This document shows, in pieces, positions 25,936 through 34,396 of a stretch of DNA of 64,000 nt. Position 1 is the stretch's first letter, and every line of letters begins with the position of its first letter. Under the pieces are notes generated by a model, which did not search any database, was not told the origin of the DNA, and worked only from the letters and a program-made list of their open reading frames with translations. The DNA comes from Limnohabitans lacus (GTDB lineage Bacteria; Pseudomonadota; Gammaproteobacteria; Burkholderiales; Burkholderiaceae_C): assembly GCF_030053395.1 (NCBI RefSeq), contig NZ_JASGBH010000001.1:310001-374000 (forward strand), read 5' to 3'. Made by a program: the position numbers and the translations under genes.

Positions 25936-26718
25936 ATGGCGTATGAAATCGATTTGTCGGGCCGCGTGGCCCTGGTGACGGGCGCATCCAGCGGCCTGGG
26001 TGCGCAATTTGCCAAAACACTGGCCGCCGCGGGCGCGGGCGTGGTGCTGGCCAGTCGCCGGGTGGACAAGCTCAAGGATTTGCGTGCCGAGATCGAGGCT
26101 GCTGGCGGCAACGCCCATGTGGTGGCGATGGACGTGACCGACCAGCACAGCATTGCGGCGGCCGTGGCGCATGCCGAAACCGAGATGGGCAGCATCGACA
26201 TTCTGGTCAACAACTCGGGCGTGAGCACCACCCAGCGCATCCAGGACGTCACCGAGGCCGATTACGACTTCATCATGGACACCAATGTGCGCGGTGCTTT
26301 CTTTGTGGCCCAAGAGGTGGGCAAGCGCATGCTGGCCCGCGCCAAGGGCGCGGCGCCGGGCAGTTTCACCGGCGGGCGCATCATCAACATCGCGTCCATG
26401 GCGGGCTTGAAGGTCTTGCCTCAAATCGGCGTTTACTGCATGAGCAAGGCAGCGGTCATTCAGATGACCAAAGCTTTTGCGGTGGAGTGGGGGCGTTTTG
26501 GCATCAACGTCAACGCGATTTGCCCTGGCTACATCGACACCGAAATCAACCACCACCATTGGGAGACCGAGCAAGGCCAAAAGCTCATCAGCATGCTGCC
26601 GCGCAAGCGGGTGGGCCAGCCGCAAGACCTGGACGCCTTGTTGGTCATGCTGGCCAGCGACCAAAGCCACTTCATCAACGGCGCGGTGATCGCGGCCGAC
26701 GATGGCTTTGCGGTGTGA
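25936..26718 (+). CDS. Short-chain dehydrogenase/reductase
   Basis: A 260-residue classical SDR. The NAD(P)-binding motif VTGASSGLGAQFAKTLA is at residues 14-30, ILVNNSGVST near residue 91, and the catalytic YCMSKAAV near residue 172 with the serine in IINIASMAG. SDRs of this type act on 3-hydroxyacyl or steroid-like substrates. It has a clean AAAGGAG ribosome site before 25936. The thioesterase gene follows by 9 bases, so the two are likely co-transcribed. Confidence 0.92.
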   Translation: MAYEIDLSGRVALVTGASSGLGAQFAKTLAAAGAGVVLASRRVDKLKDLRAEIEAAGGNAHVVAMDVTDQHSIAAAVAHAETEMGSIDILVNNSGVSTTQRIQDVTEADYDFIMDTNVRGAFFVAQEVGKRMLARAKGAAPGSFTGGRIINIASMAGLKVLPQIGVYCMSKAAVIQMTKAFAVEWGRFGINVNAICPGYIDTEINHHHWETEQGQKLISMLPRKRVGQPQDLDALLVMLASDQSHFINGAVIAADDGFAV

Positions 26719-26727
26719 GGTGAGGCG

Positions 26728-27150
26728 ATGAAATTTGAATTGCCGGCCCACAAAAAATTCGTGCACAAGCTGGTGATCCCGATCCGCTGGGGCGATATGG
26801 ACGCGATGGGTCACGTCAACAACACCGTGTATTTCCGTTACCTCGAGACCATCCGCATCGATTGGTTTGAAGCCATCGGCTGCCAGGTCAACCCCCAAGG
26901 GCAGGGGCCGGTGATCGTGAACGCGTTTTGCAATTTCTACAAACAGTTCGAGTACCCAGGCGACATCCTGGCCAAGCTGTATGTGAGCGACCCGGGACGC
27001 ACCACTTTTGAAAGCTGGTGCACGCTGGAGCGCACCGATCAGCCTGGTGTGGTGTTTGCCGCAGGTGGGGCCACCACCATCTGGGTGGACTTTCCGCAGC
27101 AAAAAGCCGTGACTTTGCCCGATTGGGTCAAGGACTTGGTCACGCCCTGA
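26728..27150 (+). CDS. Acyl-CoA thioesterase (hotdog fold, 4HBT type)
   Basis: A 140-residue hotdog-fold thioesterase. The region RWGDMDAMGHVNNTVYFRYLET at residues 22-43 is the conserved signature, with the catalytic Asp in WGDMDAMGHVNN. It hydrolyses acyl- or aroyl-CoA thioesters; the substrate is unknown. Spaced 9 bases behind the SDR and convergent with the following hydrolase gene, which ends 23 bases away. A role in trimming CoA intermediates of the local acyl-CoA pathway is inferred from context. Confidence 0.9.
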   Translation: MKFELPAHKKFVHKLVIPIRWGDMDAMGHVNNTVYFRYLETIRIDWFEAIGCQVNPQGQGPVIVNAFCNFYKQFEYPGDILAKLYVSDPGRTTFESWCTLERTDQPGVVFAAGGATTIWVDFPQQKAVTLPDWVKDLVTP

Positions 27151-27173
27151 GCGCTCAGCCCAGGCGCGGCGCC

Positions 27174-28064
27174 TCAGGCTTTGGCGCCCACGGCGGTCCA
27201 TTGGTCGGCATGGTTGGCCAACCAGTCTGTGGCTTGGGTGGGGTGGCCTAACTGCATGGGGTGAAAGTCTTTGCGGGTGTATTCCCAAACGGGTTTGGCC
27301 ACGCGCCAGACCAGGCCATGGCGACCGAACAGGAATCGACTGGCCGACCACCAGGTGCTCGGTTTGAACAAGGTCTTGTCATGCCAGAGGTTGTTGACCG
27401 TTTGGCGCATCACATCGGTGCTGAACTGCACTGTCACGTACCAAAACCAGCGCATGCGCCAGGCGTGGTTGCCGCCCAAACGTTGGTACAGGTCAAAAGC
27501 CACGCACTTGTGCTCGGACTCTTCGGCGGCATGCCAGCGCCACAGGGTCTTGAGGGGTTCTTCGGCGCCTGCAAACCAGTCGCCAGGCTGGTCCAGACTT
27601 TCCAAGGTCAAGTCGCCAAAAATCGAGGTGTAGTGCTCGAAGGCGGCGGTGATCGCCAATTCATGCAGGTGGCCCTTGGCACTTTTGCTGAAAAACTCCT
27701 CACGGCCTTTTTTCAGGCGGCGCTCGGCGCGTGGGCCCCAGTGGTTGACCAAGCCTTGCTTCTCAAGGTGGGCGTTGTACAAGCCGTGCAGGTGGCGGTG
27801 CGTGGCCTCTTGGCCGATGAACCCTTTGGCCACACTTTTGAGGTCGGCGTTTTCGGGGGTGTCGGGCAGGGCCTTGGCGCCGTTTTTCACCGCGTCAATG
27901 AACGATTGCTCGCCCACTGGGAAACTCATGGACAGGGCATTGGCATACGCCGTCATGAAGGCATCACCGCCATTCCAGTGGCGTGAAAAGCCTTTGGACA
28001 AGTCCACCGACAGGCGGCGCACGGTCAGGTCGGTGGGGCTGGGCAATGTGGTGGGGGTGTTCAT
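27174..28064 (-). CDS. Metal-dependent hydrolase (PF10118-like)
   Basis: A 296-residue protein matching the predicted metal-dependent hydrolase family. Likely metal-binding motifs are the repeated E/H clusters: GQEATHRHLHGLYNAHLEK near residue 96, HELAITAAFEHYTSIFGD near residue 145 and WRWHAAEESEHKCVAFDLY near residue 190. The pattern is a helical-bundle di-metal protein (ferritin-like architecture). The ATG at 28064 is used. It is divergent from the TetR gene, with a 100-bp promoter region between them that carries a short palindrome. The function is not established. Confidence 0.85.
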   Translation of the reverse strand: MNTPTTLPSPTDLTVRRLSVDLSKGFSRHWNGGDAFMTAYANALSMSFPVGEQSFIDAVKNGAKALPDTPENADLKSVAKGFIGQEATHRHLHGLYNAHLEKQGLVNHWGPRAERRLKKGREEFFSKSAKGHLHELAITAAFEHYTSIFGDLTLESLDQPGDWFAGAEEPLKTLWRWHAAEESEHKCVAFDLYQRLGGNHAWRMRWFWYVTVQFSTDVMRQTVNNLWHDKTLFKPSTWWSASRFLFGRHGLVWRVAKPVWEYTRKDFHPMQLGHPTQATDWLANHADQWTAVGAKA

Positions 28065-28090
28065 GGCGGATTGCTTTGCAAAAACATTCG

Positions 28091-28107
28091 GAATATGAGC
28101 ATTATTC
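28091..28107. promoter_or_regulatory. Short inverted repeat in the hydrolase/TetR promoter region
   Basis: GAATA-N7-TATTC, a 17-bp inverted repeat between divergent genes, 27 bases from the hydrolase start. It is a weak candidate for the TetR operator. Confidence 0.3.
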
Positions 28108-28164
28108 AGATTTAATAGGGGCCTGACAACTCGCGAACTGCTCAGATTTGAAAGTGTCCCCCAA

Positions 28165-28866
28165 ATGTCCAAAGCAACTGCTCCCAAAATGCCGTCAGCC
28201 CCGAAAACAGGCCGTCGCCAGCCCATGCAGGTGCGTTCGCAGCAAACCATCCAGACCTTGTTCAAGGCCGCTGCTCAGATTTTGGACAAGGAGGGCGAGG
28301 CGGGTTTGAGCACCAACAAAGTCGCCGCAGCGGCGGGTTTTTCGATCGGCACCCTGTACCAGTACTTTCCCAGCAAGGAGGTGTTGGTGCGGGCCATGGC
28401 CGCCAAAGGGCAGGGCTTGGTGCTGGAGGCGCTCGAGGCGTATTTGGCGGCACTGGAAGGCCGGGCCGATGTGGCGCAAATGGATGCCAAAGAGCTGCTG
28501 CGGCAAGCGATCCGGATTTTGCTGAAAGGTTTTGCCGGTGGCAAAGGCTTTACCCCAAGCTTGATCCGTTTGGGTTGGGCCAGCGAGCAACCGCAAGAAA
28601 CCGCCAGCGTGGTGCGCCAAGTCTCGGACCGGCTGGCCATCTTTTTGGAGCGCATCGAGCATCCCCAGTTGCCCCCGCCTTCGGCCGCTGTTTTGTTTGT
28701 GCTGACCCGTTCTGTGATTGGCACCTTGCGAAGTGCCAGCCTGGAAAAGTCGCCCTTGCTGGGCGGTGCGGCGTTGGAGGATGCCTTGGTGCAATTGGCC
28801 TGGGCCTTGCTGGCCCCGCCCCATCAGGCGGAGGGCTTGGCCTTGGGCAAGCGGCCCATCACATAA
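28165..28866 (+). CDS. TetR family transcriptional regulator
   Basis: A 233-residue TetR protein. The N-terminal helix-turn-helix reads QTLFKAAAQILDKEGEAGLS, then NKVAAAAGFSIGTLYQYFPSKEVLV (residues 50-74), as in the family. A basic linker (SAPKTGRRQPMQVRS) precedes it. The C-terminal domain is helical and of unknown ligand. It is divergent from the PF10118-like hydrolase and likely controls it. Its 3' end overlaps the 3' end of the convergent AhpD-like gene by 43 bases. Confidence 0.9.
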   Translation: MSKATAPKMPSAPKTGRRQPMQVRSQQTIQTLFKAAAQILDKEGEAGLSTNKVAAAAGFSIGTLYQYFPSKEVLVRAMAAKGQGLVLEALEAYLAALEGRADVAQMDAKELLRQAIRILLKGFAGGKGFTPSLIRLGWASEQPQETASVVRQVSDRLAIFLERIEHPQLPPPSAAVLFVLTRSVIGTLRSASLEKSPLLGGAALEDALVQLAWALLAPPHQAEGLALGKRPIT

Positions 28867-29420
28867 AACTCGGGGTTGGGCATCATGCCGCTGAAGCTGG
28901 CCATGCGGTTGCTCAGGCCAAAGAAGGCGGTGATGGCCGCGATGTCCCAGATGTCCTCGTCGTTGAAGCCGTGCGCGTGCAGGGCGGCAAAGTCAGCGTC
29001 GTTCACTTCGTCAGAGTGCTGGCAAACCTTCATGGCGAAGTCCAGCATGGCGCGCTGGCGTGGGCTGATGTCGGCCTTGCGGTAATTGATGGCCACCTGA
29101 TCGGCCACCAGCGGTTTCTTTTCATAAATGCGCAAGATCGCACCATGGGCCACCACGCAATACAGGCAGTTGTTGGCCGAGCTGGTGGTGGTCACGATCA
29201 TCTCGCGCTCACCCTTGGTGAGGCCACTCTCGCGCCCTGCGGACTCGGGCACCATCAGGGCATCGTGGTAGGCAAAAAAGGCGCGCCATTCGGCTGGGCG
29301 ACGGGCAAAAGCCAGAAACACATTGGGCACGAAACCGGCTTTTTCCTGGACTTCGAGGACCTTGGCTTTGATGTCTTCGGGCAGGTCAATGATTTCGGGG
29401 GCGGGGTAGCGTGTGCTCAT
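28824..29420 (-). CDS. Peroxidase-related AhpD/CMD-fold protein
   Basis: A 198-residue protein of the alkylhydroperoxidase-related family. The CxxC active-site pair is in SSANNCLYCVVAHGA near residue 86, with the following histidine as in AhpD. The residues before it (LTKGEREMIVTTTS) and after it match uncharacterised peroxidase-related proteins. It should have peroxidase or thiol-redox activity, though this is inferred. It overlaps the TetR gene tail-to-tail by 43 bases. The start at 29420 is 57 bases from the divergent CMD gene, so they may share a regulatory region. Confidence 0.88.
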   Translation of the reverse strand: MSTRYPAPEIIDLPEDIKAKVLEVQEKAGFVPNVFLAFARRPAEWRAFFAYHDALMVPESAGRESGLTKGEREMIVTTTSSANNCLYCVVAHGAILRIYEKKPLVADQVAINYRKADISPRQRAMLDFAMKVCQHSDEVNDADFAALHAHGFNDEDIWDIAAITAFFGLSNRMASFSGMMPNPEFYVMGRLPKAKPSA

Positions 29421-29477
29421 GGTTTCTCCAGGTTCGTTTGCATTTGATTATGCTCAACACACTTAAAGGAGCCTGTC

Positions 29478-29897
29478 ATGTCCAACACACCCACACCTTC
29501 TCAACAAGCGCGCCAAGCGCGTCCCGACGATGCCGCATTTCAGGCAGGCATTGACACCCGCACCCAAGTCATGGGGGTGGAGTTTGTGGACCGCGCCTTT
29601 GGCAACGCCAACGACTACACAATGCCCATGCAGGAGTTCATCACCCGCAATGCCTGGGGCAACGTCTGGCAACGCCCCGGCCTGGACCTGAAAACACGCA
29701 GCTTGATCACCGTGGCCATGCTCGCTGCCCTGGGCAAACAACAAGAGCTCAAGGGCCATGTGCGTGGGGCGCTCAACAACGGTGCCACGCCCGAAGAGCT
29801 GCGCGAAGTCATGCTGCACGCCACCGTGTACTGTGGTTTTCCAGCGGCCATCGACGCGTTTCGCTCGGTCACCGAGGTGGTCCAGTCCCAAGGCTGA
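29478..29897 (+). CDS. Carboxymuconolactone decarboxylase family protein
   Basis: A 139-residue CMD-family protein, related to PcaC (4-carboxymuconolactone decarboxylase) and to AhpD. The core RNAWGNVWQRPGLDLKTRSLITVAMLAALG (split here across residues 54-83) and HVRGALNNGATPEELREV are typical PcaC-like features, with HATVYCGFPAAIDAF near the end. No CxxC pair is present, which favours the PcaC side over AhpD. No other protocatechuate-pathway genes are adjacent. It has a good AAAGGA site upstream. Confidence 0.87.
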   Translation: MSNTPTPSQQARQARPDDAAFQAGIDTRTQVMGVEFVDRAFGNANDYTMPMQEFITRNAWGNVWQRPGLDLKTRSLITVAMLAALGKQQELKGHVRGALNNGATPEELREVMLHATVYCGFPAAIDAFRSVTEVVQSQG

Positions 29898-29976
29898 AGA
29901 TCGAGTAACCAAGGCAACAAGCGCGCATTGACGGGCTGCGTCTTTTCACCGATTCTCGGCAGAGGAGACAAAAACC

Positions 29977-30648
29977 ATGGAATTTTCAGAACTCATCAAG
30001 GCCCGAAAAAGCGTTCGCGGCTACCTGCCCAAACCCGTGCCACGCGCGGTGATCGAAGAGATCATCGAGGTGGCCAAGTGGGCGCCTTCGTCGATGAACA
30101 CCCAGCCTTGGCATGTGCATGTGGTCACGGGCGAGCCCTTGGACCGTATTCGACGGGGCAACACCGAGAACATGCTCAAGGGCGTGCCGCCCAAGCGCGA
30201 CTTCCCAATGAAAGAGTCCTACGAGGGCATTCATCGTAAACGCCAGGTCGACATCGCGATTCAGCTGTTCGACGCCATGGGCATCGCCCGCGACGACAAA
30301 GAGCGGCGCACCGATTGGGTCATGCGCGGATTTCGGCAGTTCGATGCCCCTGTGTCGCTGGTGCTGACCTATGACAAATACCTCGAACCTGCGGCCATCA
30401 GCCAGTTTGACTTGGGCGCTTTGTCGCATGCGCTGGTGTTGGCGGCGTGGGAGCGCGGCCTGGGCAGCGTGATCAACGGCCAAGGCATCATGCAGTCGGC
30501 CGTGGTGCGTGAGCACGCGGGCATCCCCGACGATCAGAACATCATGATTTGCATCGCTATGGGCTACCCGGACGAAGACTTTGTGGCCAACAGCGTGAAG
30601 TCGGTGCGCGAGGACGCCGCCAACTTTGTGCGTTACGTCGGCTTCTGA
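29977..30648 (+). CDS. Nitroreductase family flavoprotein
   Basis: A 223-residue FMN-dependent nitroreductase-fold protein. The N-terminal MEFSELIKARKSVRGYLPKP and the FMN-phosphate-contacting arginine in KSVRG, then WAPSSMNTQPWHVHVVTG, then GLGSVINGQG and ICIAMGYPDEDF near the C-terminus are hallmark segments. It reduces nitro or quinone substrates with NAD(P)H; the natural substrate is unknown. An AGAGGAG site precedes the ATG. It is the gene before the fused acyl-CoA dehydrogenase, 60 bases away. Confidence 0.92.
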   Translation: MEFSELIKARKSVRGYLPKPVPRAVIEEIIEVAKWAPSSMNTQPWHVHVVTGEPLDRIRRGNTENMLKGVPPKRDFPMKESYEGIHRKRQVDIAIQLFDAMGIARDDKERRTDWVMRGFRQFDAPVSLVLTYDKYLEPAAISQFDLGALSHALVLAAWERGLGSVINGQGIMQSAVVREHAGIPDDQNIMICIAMGYPDEDFVANSVKSVREDAANFVRYVGF

Positions 30649-30708
30649 GCCCACTTTTGACCCAGGCGCCATCGGGCGATGGCGGCCGCCTCTGAGAGTG
30701 AAGACCCC

Positions 30709-33027
30709 ATGAACTTGAGTAAAGACGAGCTGGCTTTTCGTAACGAAGTGCGCGCCTTTGTGGCCGCCGAGTTGACCGATGAAATCCGCCTGGGCGGGCA
30801 CCGCACCTCGGGCATTTTTTCGGACTACGAGGTCGGCATCCCTTGGCAGCGTGTTCTGGCCAAGCGCGGCTGGGCTGCGCCGCACTGGCCGGTGGAGTGG
30901 GGCGGCTGCGGCTGGTCGCCCAGGCAACACGATATTTTTGCCAGCGAGATGTCGGCGGCCGACGCCCCCAAAGTTTCGCCTCTGGGGCTGGTGATGGCCG
31001 CGCCCGTGCTGGTGGCGTTTGGCACGCAGGCCCAAAAAGAGCGTTGGCTCGCGGACATCCGCAACGGTGTGAGTTACTGGTGCCAGGGCTACAGCGAGCC
31101 GGGTTCGGGTTCCGACTTGGCCTCGCTGCAGTGCCGCGCCCGCCGCGATGGCAACGAGTGGGTCATCAACGGCTCCAAAATCTGGACCACCCACGCCCAC
31201 CGCGCCACGCACATGTTTTGCTTGGTGCGCACCGACAACAGTGGCAAACCGCAGCAAGGCATCAGCTTTTTGATGTTCGAGCTGAACAACCCGGGCATCC
31301 AGATCCGGCCGATCATCAGCATCTCGGGCGATCACGAATTTAACCAGGTCTTTTTTGACGAAGCCCGCGTGCCTGCTGACGCGCTGATCGGAGAAGAAAA
31401 CCAGGGCTGGACGATTGCCAAGTTTTTGCTGGAGCACGAGCGGGGCGGCTCATCTGCGCCGTTCTTGCGGGGCCGCCTGGCCCGCTTGCGCGAGTCCTTG
31501 CAAGAAGCCTTTGCGCAAGGCGCGCCGGGCACCGAGCACGAAGACATCGCCTTGAGCTTGGCCAATGCACAGTGCCGCATCGACGCCTTGCACGCTTGGG
31601 AACAAGAGGTGCTGACCGCTCGCATTGGCGGCGGCACGCAGCCTGCCTGGATGCCGGCTGCGCCGTCCATGGGCAAAGTGCTGGCGACCGAGCTCAAGCA
31701 GCACCTGACCGAGCTGGGTCTGGACATTGCAGGCGCCTATGGGGCTACCAGCCTCACCATCGAAGAGGCCAACGCCCACGCGCTGCCTGTGCCTGAAGAG
31801 TCGGTGTTTGCGACGCGGGCATACCTGAACGACCGAGCCGCGTCGATTTATGGCGGCACCAACGAAGTGCAGCGCAACCTGATTGCCCGCCACGTTCTGG
31901 GGGCCGAGGTGGTGGAGCCCGTGTTGCCACTGGACGAGACGCAGGCCATGCTCGTGGCCAGTCTGCAAGGCTGGCTGCAAGACAAGTTGCCGTTTGACAA
32001 ACGCGCAAAGATGATCGCCACGCCTGAGGCGATCGCACCGCTGTGGCGCGGTCTGGCGCACGAGCTGGGCCTCTTAGGCGCTGCGCTGCCTGAACACTTG
32101 GGTGGCATGGGCGGTGGATTGCCCGAGCATTTGCTGATCTGCCAGGCCCTGGGTGCTGCTTTGGTAACCGAGCCCTACAGCAGCTCGGCCGTGCTAAGTG
32201 CCAACTTGCTGCAGGCGCTGGGTGACCCGGCGTTTGACGTTTTGCTGCAAGGCCTGGCCGAAGGCCAAGTGCGCTTGGCCGTGGCGGCCTTGGAGCCTGC
32301 CGGGCGCACGGATCTGAGCCGGGTGCAGACGCGTTTGCACAATTCAAACGGCCAGTGGCAGATCACCGGGCGCAAAGCCCTGGTGCGCGGCGCGCCCGGG
32401 GCCACACATTGGCTGGTCAGCGCACGAGACGACGCGGGCCAGCTGCGCATCTGCCTGATCGACCCCGCAGCTAGCGGGGTGCAGCGGCGTGATGTGCGCT
32501 TGATCGACGGCGCTTGGGCGTCTGAGCTGGCGTTTGACCAAACGCCTGTGCAAGCCCTCATCGGCCAAGGCGATGCACTGGACGCACTCTCTCAAGCGTG
32601 GGACACGGCCACCTTGGCCGCCGGCGCTGAGGCCGTGGGCGTCATGCAGGCCTTGATGCGCGACACGCTGAACTACACCAGCCAGCGCAAACAGTTTGGC
32701 CTGCCGCTGGCGGCCTTTCAGGCTTTGCAACACCGCATGGCCGACATGTACATGGCCCTGGTGCAGGCCGCAGCGGCAGTGGGCGCTTGTGCCCATGTGC
32801 TGGGCGACAGCCCCGAGCGCCGCGCTGAGCGGGTGTCATCGGCCCATGTGACGGTGCTGCGTGCGGCGCGTTTGGTGGGGCAGGGCGCGGTGCAGTTGCA
32901 CGGCGGCATGGGCATGACCGACGAGCTGGCTGTGGGCCATGGCTTCAAACGGCTGACAGTGATCGAGCAGCAGTTTGGCGGGATGGCGCAGCATTTGCGG
33001 CGTGTGGCAGGTTTGACCCGCGCCTGA
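30709..33027 (+). CDS. Two-domain (fused) acyl-CoA dehydrogenase
   Basis: A 772-residue protein built from two acyl-CoA dehydrogenase domains in tandem. The first (about 1-395) has WCQGYSEPGSGSDLASLQ, FLLEHERGG and IYGGTNEVQRNLIARHVLG. The second (about 400-772) has PLWRGLAHELGLLGAALPEH, LNYTSQRKQFGLPLAAFQ and QLHGGMGMTDEL. Single ACADs are about 380-400 residues, so this is a covalent pair. Such pairs resemble fused alpha-beta heterodimeric ACADs such as mycobacterial FadE34 of steroid side-chain degradation. Substrate unknown. The ATG at 30709 is used because GAAG lies upstream; the ATG at 30679 is possible. ETF and ETF-QO would receive its electrons. Confidence 0.9.
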   Translation: MNLSKDELAFRNEVRAFVAAELTDEIRLGGHRTSGIFSDYEVGIPWQRVLAKRGWAAPHWPVEWGGCGWSPRQHDIFASEMSAADAPKVSPLGLVMAAPVLVAFGTQAQKERWLADIRNGVSYWCQGYSEPGSGSDLASLQCRARRDGNEWVINGSKIWTTHAHRATHMFCLVRTDNSGKPQQGISFLMFELNNPGIQIRPIISISGDHEFNQVFFDEARVPADALIGEENQGWTIAKFLLEHERGGSSAPFLRGRLARLRESLQEAFAQGAPGTEHEDIALSLANAQCRIDALHAWEQEVLTARIGGGTQPAWMPAAPSMGKVLATELKQHLTELGLDIAGAYGATSLTIEEANAHALPVPEESVFATRAYLNDRAASIYGGTNEVQRNLIARHVLGAEVVEPVLPLDETQAMLVASLQGWLQDKLPFDKRAKMIATPEAIAPLWRGLAHELGLLGAALPEHLGGMGGGLPEHLLICQALGAALVTEPYSSSAVLSANLLQALGDPAFDVLLQGLAEGQVRLAVAALEPAGRTDLSRVQTRLHNSNGQWQITGRKALVRGAPGATHWLVSARDDAGQLRICLIDPAASGVQRRDVRLIDGAWASELAFDQTPVQALIGQGDALDALSQAWDTATLAAGAEAVGVMQALMRDTLNYTSQRKQFGLPLAAFQALQHRMADMYMALVQAAAAVGACAHVLGDSPERRAERVSSAHVTVLRAARLVGQGAVQLHGGMGMTDELAVGHGFKRLTVIEQQFGGMAQHLRRVAGLTRA

Positions 33028-33039
33028 GCTTTTGTATGC

Positions 33040-33609
33040 TCAACCCCGCATGAGCTTCTGGATGAGATCTGCCGCCCCTGAGGCTTGGTATTTGCGCATC
33101 AGCTTGACGCGGTAAATCTCGACGGTTCGGTGGCTGATGCCCAGAGATTTGCCAATCTCTTTGCTGGTCAGGCCATCCATCAGGTGGGCAGCGACTTCGC
33201 GTTCGCGGGCGGTGAGTTCGGCCTTCACGGGTTTGCGGGCCGAGAGGTCTTCAAAGGTCCAGATGCCGGCTTCGTGCGGGGCGTCGCGGTTCAGGGCCCG
33301 TCCGGTCACATGGCACCAAAAAGTCTCGCCTTTGAAGCGGCCGTCCACGCGTTTCATCACCCGGTCGTCGGCGTACACGCCCTTGGCGTTCAAGATGGGG
33401 GTGATGCGCTGGCCGGTGCGTTCGTACTCGTCAGCGCTGGGGTAAAGCAGCTGGAAGGTTTGGCCGATCAGTTGTTCACGCGGCACGCCAAACATCTCGC
33501 ACACGCGTTGATTGCAATCAACCATGGTGCGGTTGCGCGAAAGCACCATGCCGATGGGGGCCAGGTCAAATGCCAGGCGGTAATCGATGTCGTGGACGCT
33601 TGCAGTCAT
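33040..33609 (-). CDS. PAS-domain LuxR-type transcriptional regulator
   Basis: A 189-residue one-component regulator. The N-terminal PAS domain (residues 8-125) has AFDLAPIGMVLSRNRTMVDCNQ and EMFGVPREQLIGQTFQLLY. The C-terminal LuxR-type HTH has LTAREREVAAHLMDGLTSKE, then SHRTVEIYRVKLMRKYQA, as in FixJ/NarL-type DNA-binding domains. No receiver domain is present, so the PAS domain is probably the ligand or redox sensor. It is divergent from the CoA-transferase genes, with a perfect 20-bp palindrome between the two starts, which likely is its binding site. Confidence 0.92.
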   Translation of the reverse strand: MTASVHDIDYRLAFDLAPIGMVLSRNRTMVDCNQRVCEMFGVPREQLIGQTFQLLYPSADEYERTGQRITPILNAKGVYADDRVMKRVDGRFKGETFWCHVTGRALNRDAPHEAGIWTFEDLSARKPVKAELTAREREVAAHLMDGLTSKEIGKSLGISHRTVEIYRVKLMRKYQASGAADLIQKLMRG

Positions 33610-33631
33610 CAGGGCTCACCATTACGAAAAA

Positions 33632-33651
33632 CTACGTATCTGAATACGTAG
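33632..33651. promoter_or_regulatory. Perfect 20-bp palindrome in the LuxR/CoA-transferase promoter
   Basis: CTACGTAT-CTGA-ATACGTAG, perfectly symmetrical with 8-bp arms, lies between the divergent starts at 33609 and 33688. A third half-like copy (TATCGTAG) follows at 33652-33659. The TACGTA core resembles sites of FixJ/NarL-type regulators, in line with the adjacent PAS-LuxR gene. Confidence 0.6.
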
Positions 33652-33687
33652 TATCGTAGCGTTTTCATCCACTGTCTGGAGTTTGGT

Positions 33688-34395
33688 GTGAACAAGATTT
33701 TTCCTTCCGCAGCCGAGGCCTTGAAGGGCATCGTCGCTGACGGTCAACTCATCGGTGTCGGCGGTTTCGGCCTGTGCGGCATCCCTGAAGCCCTGATCGC
33801 TGCGTTGCGCGACAGCGGTGTGCAAAACTTGACCGCGATTTCCAACAACGCGGGTGTGGACGATTTCGGTCTGGGCTTGCTTCTACAAACCCGCCAAATC
33901 AAGAAAATGATTTCGTCTTATGTGGGTGAGAACAAAGAGTTCGAGCGCCAGTACTTGGCGGGCGAGTTGGCTTTGGAGTTCACCCCCCAAGGCACGCTGG
34001 CTGAAAAGCTGCGTGCAGGCGGTGCGGGCATCCCAGCTTTCTTCACCAAGACCGGTGTGGGCACCCTGGTGGCCGAAGGCAAAGAGTTGCGCGAGTTCGA
34101 TGGCGAGACCTATGTGATGGAGCGCTCGCTGGTGCCCGATGTCTCGTTGGTCAAAGCGCACCGCGCCGACAAATCCGGCAACCTTCAGTTTCGCTATACC
34201 TCGCGCAACTTCAACCCGGCTGTGGCGATGGCCGGCAAGATCTGTGTGGTCGAGGTCGAGGAGATCGTCGAGACCGGCGACATGCACCCCGACAGCGTGC
34301 ACTTGCCCGGCATTTATGTGCACCGCATCGTGCTCAACACGAAGCCGGAAAAGCGCATCGAGAAACGCACCATTACAGAAAAGGCGGGAGTCTGA
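33688..34395 (+). CDS. scoA: 3-oxoacid CoA-transferase, subunit A
   Basis: A 235-residue alpha subunit that, with the beta subunit, transfers CoA from succinyl-CoA to acetoacetate or a related 3-oxoacid. Signatures are [20 protein letters not shown] near residue 22, [22 protein letters not shown] near residue 76 and [16 protein letters not shown] near residue 111. The start is GTG at 33688 with GGAG upstream. The B subunit starts two bases after its stop. It is divergent from a PAS-LuxR regulator and shares a palindromic promoter region with it. Confidence 0.93.
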   Translation: MNKIFPSAAEALKGIVADGQLIGVGGFGLCGIPEALIAALRDSGVQNLTAISNNAGVDDFGLGLLLQTRQIKKMISSYVGENKEFERQYLAGELALEFTPQGTLAEKLRAGGAGIPAFFTKTGVGTLVAEGKELREFDGETYVMERSLVPDVSLVKAHRADKSGNLQFRYTSRNFNPAVAMAGKICVVEVEEIVETGDMHPDSVHLPGIYVHRIVLNTKPEKRIEKRTITEKAGV

Positions 34396-34396
34396 T

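Noticed and set aside
26528..27351. Long minus-strand frame over the SDR and thioesterase genes (486 codons, 25891-27351)
   Set aside because: Both plus-strand genes have motifs and ribosome sites; the antisense frame has neither.
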